This document shows positions 56,637 through 64,000 of a stretch of 64,000 nucleotides of DNA, piece by piece. The stretch is from Ambrosia x helenae. Taxonomy: Eukaryota; Streptophyta; Magnoliopsida; Asterales; Asteraceae. The first letter of the stretch is position 1. Each line of letters starts with the position of its first letter. A program made the translations under genes and the position numbers. Location: positions 2,257,153 to 2,321,152 of the forward strand of contig CM061227.1 of NCBI GenBank assembly GCA_030844895.1. The letters run 5' to 3'. Below the pieces are notes generated by a model that saw nothing but the letters and a program-made list of their open reading frames with translations, was not told the DNA's origin and made no database searches.

Positions 56637-57202
56637 ACAAAGTACCTCCCCAAAGGTTTGAACCTGGGACGTTGGCTAAGAAAACATCACGACAAACCAC
56701 TCCACCACCAACACATCTTGTCTCTTGAAATGAAACCATAAATATATATTGTTTAACAAAGGTTAAAAAATAAATAAAGTGTTTGACCCAAGATTCGAAC
56801 TTGGGACCTTGGATAACTAAACCACACCACAAACCACTCCACCACCAAGACATTATATTCTAAATTGAAGCCATAAATATATATTGTTTAACAAAGTTTT
56901 AAAAAAAAAAAACCCCACCAAATCGCCTCCACCAAGACTCGAACTTGGGACCTTGGACAACTAAACCACACCACAAACCACTCCACCACCAACACATTAT
57001 GTTTTCAATTGAAACCATTTATATATATGGTTTAACAAAGTTTAAAAAAAAAAAAAAAAACCCAGCAACCCGCCTCCCCCAAGGAGTCGAACTTGGGACC
57101 TTGCACAACAAACCACACCACAATACCACTCCACCACCAACACACTTTGTTTATCAATTGAAACCATATGGTATAACAAAGTTTAAAAAAATAATAATAA
57201 AG
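56637..57202 (-). repeat. Four-unit tandem array of tRNA-like modules
   Basis: Units of about 135-150 bp start near 56637, 56771, 56911 and 57061. Each has, on the minus strand, TTGTTAAAC/AAACCATA, then box A TGGTGGAGTGGTTTG or close, then 35-40 nt later box B (GGTTCAAACC, GTTCGAATC, GTTCGAGTC, GTTCGACTC). Box spacing is that of a tRNA. Three units carry an A-run (T-run on minus) at the junction. It is either an amplified SINE head or a tandem pol III transcription unit. Confidence 0.7.
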
Positions 57203-58130
57203 GCCACCGCCCCTCTCAACCAATGGGAGAGGGGCTGGCACTATTCATGGCACTCTCTAATAATACATATATAATATGGGCAGGTATTGGATTATTTAAT
57301 GGGCTGGGCCAGTTGGGCCTACTTTCAAAAATTACTATTTTGGACCGTACCAATGAAACAATAAATGATTTGAAAGAAATAAAAACATGTGCTTTTCTAC
57401 CCAAAGCTAAAATATGGAAATTCATAAGAAATGTAATTTTTTATCCATGATGTACAACTTATGAAATTGAGATTGTAATATGTTTAGGTGATTTTACTTT
57501 CTTTGTCCTATGACATTGTCATGCTAATCTAGTGACACGACTTCTAAGGTTAAGTTTGTAAGGTATAAATGTGAAAACTAATAATGTTACATAAATAAAT
57601 AAACACAATAATTTTCTCAAGGGTTTGTATCGACCCATCTTGTACGATAACATCAAACAAAAATTGAAACTTATTTTTCCGCGCCACTTTGTCTAGACTC
57701 GGTTTTTATATGAGTTTATATATAAAGTTATTAGATGATAAATATAGTCACATCAAGATTGATTGAGGTTGTTCACTGATGAAACTGGGAAAAAAATAGT
57801 GGATCTATCGCAGCTTGTTGCTCGCTTACCCATTATCTACTTGTAACTTGGTTTTTATTGTGGATGATAAATAAAAGTATAATATTTATTGTTAAAAAAA
57901 ACTACGATAACAAATATAAACTACAATATATGTGTGTGTGCGCGCGCGTTTATTTATGCTAAATTGGATAAATAAATAAATAAATAATAGAAATATATAA
58001 ATATAATTAGATATGTATAGAAACAAATAACTAATAAACAATAGCGAACGCAAGCTCGAGCTACTCGCTTACACCCTATAAAGCTCGATCAACAATGATT
58101 ACCACTACTTGTGTTAATCAGGACCATTGG
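57203..58130. other. AT-rich intergenic, no gene seen
   Basis: No reading frame of interest. A short (GT)n(CG)n tract lies at about 57930-57950 and an (ATAA)n tract near 57968. Confidence 0.55.
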
Positions 58131-58144
58131 CACATCTATTGTGT

Positions 58145-58536
58145 TAGCCTCCAGCGTATGTTAAACATAACCCTAGTTGGCTGGATCGGTATTATTGTGA
58201 TGTTAATGCATAGATTACTAGTCAATTTGGCTCTATGATCGACTAAAAAAAGAGCAAAAACCCGAACGTTATAGACTTGAAAATTGCAAAGGTAATGAGT
58301 GGCTCACTGGGGTTGCATAATCTTGACTGGGAGACTCTTTAACATTCTAGTATGAGGTGAAATTGGGTGGTTTGAGGCTTTTTTTCTTGCTGCAGCCACT
58401 GTGTGTGCAGTTGGTTTTGTTTTGTTTTGTTGTCTATTTCTTGGTGATTGAAGTTGTATTATTGTACTTGAGTGTTTTCTAGTATCTCGCTAGCTTGGTG
58501 TTTAATAATATTTTTGTTGGCCATTCAAAAAAAAAA
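58145..58536 (+). mobile_element. 5'-truncated LINE 3' end
   Basis: The 3' part (GTTTAATAATATTTTTGTTG then GCCATTCAAAAAAAAAA, 58499-58536) has the layout of plant LINE 3' UTRs with poly(A). ACATCTATTGTGTTAG (about 58130) and ACATCTTTATTGTGTAG (58536) look like an imperfect target duplication. Non-coding as read. Confidence 0.5.
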
Positions 58537-58562
58537 CATCTTTATTGTGTAGCTGTTTTGTT

Positions 58563-61134
58563 AGATAAAATGTATATTTAAATGTAGATAATTTTATTTT
58601 ACTTAAGAATTGTCATATTAAAGCACATGCCGACTTGAGATGTGAGTTTACACTTGATTAATTGATCCAACACATTATGTCCGTCTCTGAGAATGAATAA
58701 AAACTTTTGGGCCTCGGACGAGACAAAAGAAATGAGCCACCTCCTTATAATATAAACTCATCAATCATATAACAAAAAGCCATAATGCAGCGGCAACTTT
58801 TATAAAATAAACAAAAAAAGTAGTGTAGCAAAATGATCGAACGTACTTACTTGATCTAATCATGAGGCTCTCCTGGCATTTTTGAAAGCAAAACTCTCGA
58901 TCAAGTCTTTATATTGAATTAAGCATGATATTTGCACAAAACATTGACTTCTAAATAAAAGAAAAGTTTATAAGTATAGTTAGACTATGATCAAATCAAA
59001 AAGAATAAAATGTGTAATTTTATAATATTTTTTAGATAATGTTAAACATATTATTAATAATTGTAAAAGAATTTTAAAAGATACCATAAGTCATTGAAAT
59101 AAGTGAGAACAAATATGTTCGTCATAGGTGTCATTATTTGAAACCACATATTATTAAATAATAATAAAAGGATTTTAAAAGATGTCATAAATAATTAGAA
59201 AGAATAAAAATAAATATGGTGATGACACGTGACATTAATTGGAATCAATTGTTATAGCAAGGATATATCTTCAACTTAGTCCAAAATTATTTAGTTATAC
59301 CTTGATCGTGGATCCTAGTAAATAAAATGTGTGTTTTGTGAAGAATAGTGTGTTCTCTTATCATGCATTGCTTGTTTTACGTATTTGTTATAAACTTAAA
59401 TCTTTGGATTATGGTAAATAACTAGCCTTCTATGAAAATGCTGGGAAAAAAATAATTATTTATTACAAGTATGTTAGAGGTACACCTAGTAGTAGCATGG
59501 TCTCCTTACTTTGTGATTCTTGTGTAAGACTCGAGGTTCTTTAAATCGTCTTTTTGTTCTTTGTTCATGCTTGCACAATGTAAGATGCAAAAATTGGTGG
59601 ATTTTTAATTGTGGAATATTGGTTATGGATGTGATTTTGTTGCAACTTTCTTTATGGAAAGCTTGATGACTAATTCATTGGGATTTTCTGCTTAATGACT
59701 TGTTGTTTGATATTAGATGAAATTGTCATTAGTAGAGATAAAATGTATATTTAAATGTGGATAGTTATAGTTTATTTAAGAATTGTCATATTAAAGCACA
59801 TGCTGACTTGAGATGTGAGTTTGCACTTGATTAATTGATCCAACACATTATGTCCGTCCCTAAGAATGAATAAAAACTTTTGAGCCTCGGACGAGACAAA
59901 AGAAATGAGTCACCTCCTTTTACTATAAACTCATCAATCATATATCAAAAAGCCATAATGCGGCAGTAACTTTTATAAAATAAACAAAAAATGTAGTGTA
60001 GCGAAATGATCGAACGTACTTACTTGATCGAATCATGAGGCTCTCCTGGCATTTTTGAAAGCAAAACTATCGATCAAGTCTTTATTGAATTAAGCATGAT
60101 ATTTCACAAAACAATGACTTCTAAACAAATAAAAAGTTTATTTTATAAAGTATAGTTAGACTATGATCAAATAAAAAAGAAAAAAAATGTGCAATTTTAT
60201 TATATTTTTTTTAAAATAATGTCAAACATATTATTAATAATTGTAAAAGAATTTTAAAGTGAGAACAAATATGTTGGTCACAAGTGTCATTATTTCAAAC
60301 CACATATTTTTTTTTGAACGGCCAACAAATTGGAATCACTCACGGAACACTGGAGTATCATCGTGCCATCAGTGTTGCCACGTGATCATATTCCACCACC
60401 AAGTCACCAATTCAGGAGGAAACTCATAATTATGAGAAAACCCCCTTTGTGAGATTCGTACCCAGGACCTCATGGCCCTTAAGTCTTATCTCACCACCAA
60501 GATACCACTAGGCTATAATGCCTTGGGTCAAACCACATATTGTTAAATAATAATAAAAGGATTTTAAAAGGTGTCATAAATAATTAGAAAGAATAAAAAT
60601 AAATATGGTGATGACACGTGACATTAATTGAAATCATTTATTATAGCAATGATATATCTTCAACTCAATCCAAAATTGTTTAGTTATACCTTGTTCACGG
60701 ATCCTAGTAAATAAAATGTGTGTTTTGTGAAGAATAGTATGTTCTCTTATCATGCATTGCTTGTTTTACATATTTGCTATAACTTAAATCTTTAGATTAA
60801 GGTAAATAACTGGCCTTCAATGAAAATGCTTAGAAAAAAAAAACTGTTTATTACAAGTATGTTAGAGGCACACCTAATATTAGCATGGTCTTCTTACTTT
60901 GTGATTCTTGTGTATGACTTGAGGTTCTTTAAAGCGTCTTTTTTGTTCTTTGTTCTATAAAGTGCATGCTTGCACAATGTAAGATGCAAAAATTGGTGGA
61001 TTTTTAATTGTGGAATATTGGTTATGGATGTGACTATGTTACAACTTTCTTTATAGAAAGCTTGATTTCTAATTCATTGTGATTTTGTGCTCAATGACTT
61101 GTTGTTTGACATGAGATGAAATTGTTATTAGTAG
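58563..61134. repeat. 1.17-kb tandem duplication, second copy interrupted by a SINE
   Basis: 58563-59733 and 59734-61134 align end to end (AGATAAAATGTATATTTAAA through TTGTTTGA.AT.AGATGAAATTGT) at about 93% by eye. The second is longer by ~233 bp because of a SINE; other differences are small indels, including a ~50-bp deletion near 60256. No coding content recognised. Confidence 0.92.
60309..60527 (-). mobile_element. SINE with perfect 14-bp TSD
   Basis: TCAAACCACATATT is duplicated at 60295-60308 and 60528-60541. On the minus strand the element starts CCAAGGCATTATAGCCTAGT with box A (TAGCCTAGTGG) and box B (GGGTACGAATCTC). It ends TTTGTTGGCCGTTC plus poly(A), the T-run 60307-60315. The sister duplicate at about 59140 shows the empty site. 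The 3' end resembles the LINE 3' end at 58511-58536, suggesting that LINE family supplied the reverse transcriptase. Confidence 0.92.
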
Positions 61135-61677
61135 AAATACATTGAACATTTATAAAACACTATGTTTTGACACATGTCTATTTCTATCAAAAAGTTGTTC
61201 TAGCACGCGACCCCACCCGCCCTAACCCACGTGTTTTATCATGTATATTCAATTAATGAGTTGTTTTTATCATATATTTCGAACTGCATTGAATCATAGG
61301 TTGCAAAAGAGGAAATTATACAAGTAGTGTATGCGGGTGGACTCTATTTAATCTTTTGATTACATGTAAAGTTTGGGCCTAACCCAACTGTTTGACACAA
61401 AATATTGGGCTAAGGCGTAAATCATGTGAAGTTTTTGTCTTGTCTTGTCATACCATAAATTTATTGGTTTGAATGTTTTCACCCGTGTGTAAACCATCCT
61501 CGTGTGCAAATCAAACCACTGTCGCTTGAATCCTACTCCGCTACCTGCGGTTTCTTTAAAACGATTTGACATGTTGTCATGAGTAAAAGATAGAGAGTCG
61601 GCAAGGGAAGCCATTTGAATGTCCGCTACCATATTTTTTATTGTTTATCTCTCAATTCCTTGCCGTTTTGTGTCGTT
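61135..61677. other. Intergenic, no gene seen
   Basis: No recognised gene or repeat end. A 90-codon minus frame at 61360-61632 (starting MVADIQMASLADSLSFTHDN) has no family resemblance that I can name. Confidence 0.45.
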
Positions 61678-64000
61678 TTGTCGCACCCCGTCTACGACGG
61701 AATTCAAAAGATGCGGCGTTCATGGTGAATCATAGCTGTTGAATATAGTAAATCACACACTAGATAAATTTCATTACTTGCAACAATTTATTACAACTCG
61801 AAATTTGTCTTTTACAAATCTGATTTATTTAAATATAGATAATCCCTAATGGGCTCTAAGGCAGATTCCCTTGATATCTTGAATCTAGTATGTTGCATAA
61901 TTCCTCTGGAACTCTTGACTTTATTTACCTAAAAAGCATGATTTGAAATACATCAACAATAATTGTTGGTGAGTCTCATAGGTTTTTGAGACACCAAATA
62001 AATAAGAAATATTTATTTAACCGAGCCAATGTATCAATTTTGAGTAAAATATTTAGTTAATATTACCATGAGCCTACAACCAAACCTTGATTGTTTTGAT
62101 GAGATAGTCCCTTCCCAATGTTCACAAAGCAAAACATTGTAATGAGTCTAGTTAGTATGCAATCATTATCAACACCGACTAGTTGGCGCGACCAACCATG
62201 AAAGGGGGCGTCAACCCAAATAGATCTATCCATACAAACCATGGTTTCACCCTAAACTAATGGTTATAGAACAAGAGACTATCAAGTGCGTTGAAATGAA
62301 TACTCATATAATATAATATAATACAATACGGCTCCAAAATATGATTTGATGATTATCATGCCTTTCCCCCAAATCGTAAAGTAAGTAAAAAGGGGCTACG
62401 AGAACTCATCTGTGAGTGGGTGGAGATTTTTAGTAAATGCGAATATTCAACTTGGATCCTAACAAGGATTAATTCCATAAGTGTAAATTACCGTTTGCTT
62501 ATTACTTTCCCGTTTCATCCAAGTGTGTCGGTTTTCATAGTGATTTCTATTTTAGGGAGTTTTCTAAATAAACAGTTTTATGCATACACTATTAATATCT
62601 TGCTAAGTTGGGTTTTACCTAAATCACAATTTAATATATTATGTATGCTACGAAATACAAGTTTATCCAAGGTATACATTATTTTGTGATATTGATTTTC
62701 CCACAACTAATTGCCATATAGATTAACTCCTCATAATAGCGATGTTCCCTCCTATAGGCCTCCTAATCTTTGTTTAGTACAATATTTTATCAAAGTCTCT
62801 AATGTGTTAATCCATTAGCCATAATGGTGCTAAAAGACTAGAATGCCCTTGGCCTCTATTTGAGCGATTCAACATGTTTGAGTCACTTTCAAAGCATGTT
62901 TTCGTTTATCGAACATTTTTAGAAAAATCTAAAAATTGTACCAGTTGTTGCCTCTGATTCAAGCTTTTCAAAAAGTTATAGATCTTCTCAAAACTATTTT
63001 CCTATGATTTTACACAAATACTTTCGTACAGTGCTATCAGTTTTGGGAAAAAAATGTGAAACTAGCTTTTATTGAAGGTTTTAAACACTGGATCAGGTTG
63101 TAAACTCTTAAGAAACTTATTGTGCACGTCTTAAACTATTTTCACATGAAAAATCTAGTCGTATGGAACTTATGGCTTCTACAAGGCATTACATTTTCTG
63201 GACAGATTATATACATGTGCTTGCAGACTGTTTTTGGAGTGTCGAAACATATCCTAAAATTATGAAATTTGGTAGTTATGTGTAATACTAAGAGTACTAT
63301 ATCATAGACCCAACAATTGTCCAAAAAGCTCTATTTTTTACCAAGTTATATCCTGTTAAAGTCACTGAGATTTTCTGACAGCACTGTTTGTTCATTTACT
63401 AGCATATTTTCATGTACAATCTTAACTCTAACCATGTTTTTAGTATAAAGAGGACATATATCATAAATACATTTAAAAACACATAATGTATCATGATCTT
63501 GGATTTTTAGGACTGTTTTCATATGATAATTCCTTAACGGGTCAGCTTGGCCTTTGTCCTATCTTTCATTGATTTTAACTAGGCTATCACTTGGATGATT
63601 ATGTAGTAGGTATCTAAACATGATGAAATTATTATTTGTTAAGTATATATTACCTTGAAATGGTCGAGAATGCTCAGTGAGATGATGAATAAACCATGCT
63701 TCCAACCTTGCTTGCTAGTTATAGATTTTCTTTAGGTTAGTGATATGTTTCAAGTGTCTTAATTAGAGCATGATATAGAGTTGTGCCTTACCTTCTTAGG
63801 GGCTGATTAAGGTTGAAATATAAGCTATGAGATGGTGAGTTGGTGTCGTTGTGATAGGTTACGAGGCTGGGGCAGGTGGTGTCATGACAGCTTCACAACA
63901 GAGTGCTTTGTGTGGGTGTTTTGGGCTTGGTTAAAGGATCACAAAGGATCCAACGGTTGTGGTTTAGTGGTGAAGGGGTGTGAGTGTTCTAATGCAGATT
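61678..64000. repeat. Putative LTR, left end inside window
   Basis: TGTCGCACCCCGTCTACGACGG at 61678 resembles the TGTCGCACCCCG start of Asteraceae Ty3/gypsy LTRs. The following 2.3 kb is non-coding and LTR-like in texture (similar style to the solo LTR at 50492). The other end lies outside the window, so this remains a suggestion. Confidence 0.4.

Noticed and set aside
56637..57202. Cluster of functional tRNA genes
   Set aside because: A and B boxes are present but acceptor stem, D-arm and anticodon-arm pairings could not be laid out by eye; kept only as tRNA-like modules.

Overview
The window is repeat-dense plant nuclear DNA, AT-rich, with GT-AG introns, spliced gene fragments, several classes of plant transposable element and two 100-N scaffold gaps (12280-12379 and 42647-42746). 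The gag sequences, the LTR style (TGTGACACCC / TGTAACACCC / TGTCGCACCC starts) and the MULE and Helitron families most resemble those of Asteraceae. That placement is inference from family resemblance, not from a search. Only one ordinary host gene is clearly present: an ASPG1-type aspartic protease on the minus strand at 3113-4572, which carries a one-base homopolymer frameshift. Nearly everything else is mobile DNA, much of it nested.

Layout. 1-2769: a MULE-like element with ~75-bp TIRs whose interior carries about ten copies of a 12-bp palindrome. 3113-4572: aspartic protease. 5431-7410: Helitron candidate with a captured myosin XI exon, followed at once by a second Helitron-like 5' end and a 691-694 bp unit in three tandem copies (7718-9793). 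10949-12067: hAT relic. 12380-17163: minus-strand Ty3/gypsy element A (gag, protease, 2.7-kb LTR), cut by a scaffold gap. 17691-18201: hAT-type MITE. 18539-18990: LINE 3' part. 19691-33671: Ty3/gypsy element B (same family as A). Its 5' LTR is split by a Tat/Athila-like LTR element C (20521-27365, TSD ATATG), and the right LTR of C is split in turn by a 1271-bp MULE (25774-27044, 9-bp TSD). 34958-35161: MITE. 36688-41261: minus-strand Helitrons, apparently nested and abutting, containing a long inverted repeat. 41761-42469: 354-bp tandem duplication.

43970-56170 is the most unusual region. It is a 12.2-kb MULE with ~260-bp TIRs and subterminal arrays of an AAGACGG-type motif. It carries a multi-exon DUF1985/ULP1 (C48) protease gene, an inverted decayed ULP1 paralogue, a third ULP1 exon, a Myb/SANT-like gene and a GRF zinc-finger membrane protein gene. 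A 3.33-kb solo LTR (TSD GTGTG) sits inside an exon of the main ULP1 gene. No MURA-type transposase was seen.

56200-64000: tRNA-like pol III modules, including a four-unit tandem array; another Helitron 3' end; a LINE 3' end; a 1.17-kb tandem duplication in which one copy alone holds a SINE with a perfect 14-bp TSD; and the start of an LTR that runs off the window.

The genes mostly do not cooperate as a pathway. The coherent functional groups are the retroelement gag genes of A and B, which share an 82-nt phase-1 intron just after an RGG-rich N-terminus, and the ULP1/SANT/GRF cargo of the large MULE.
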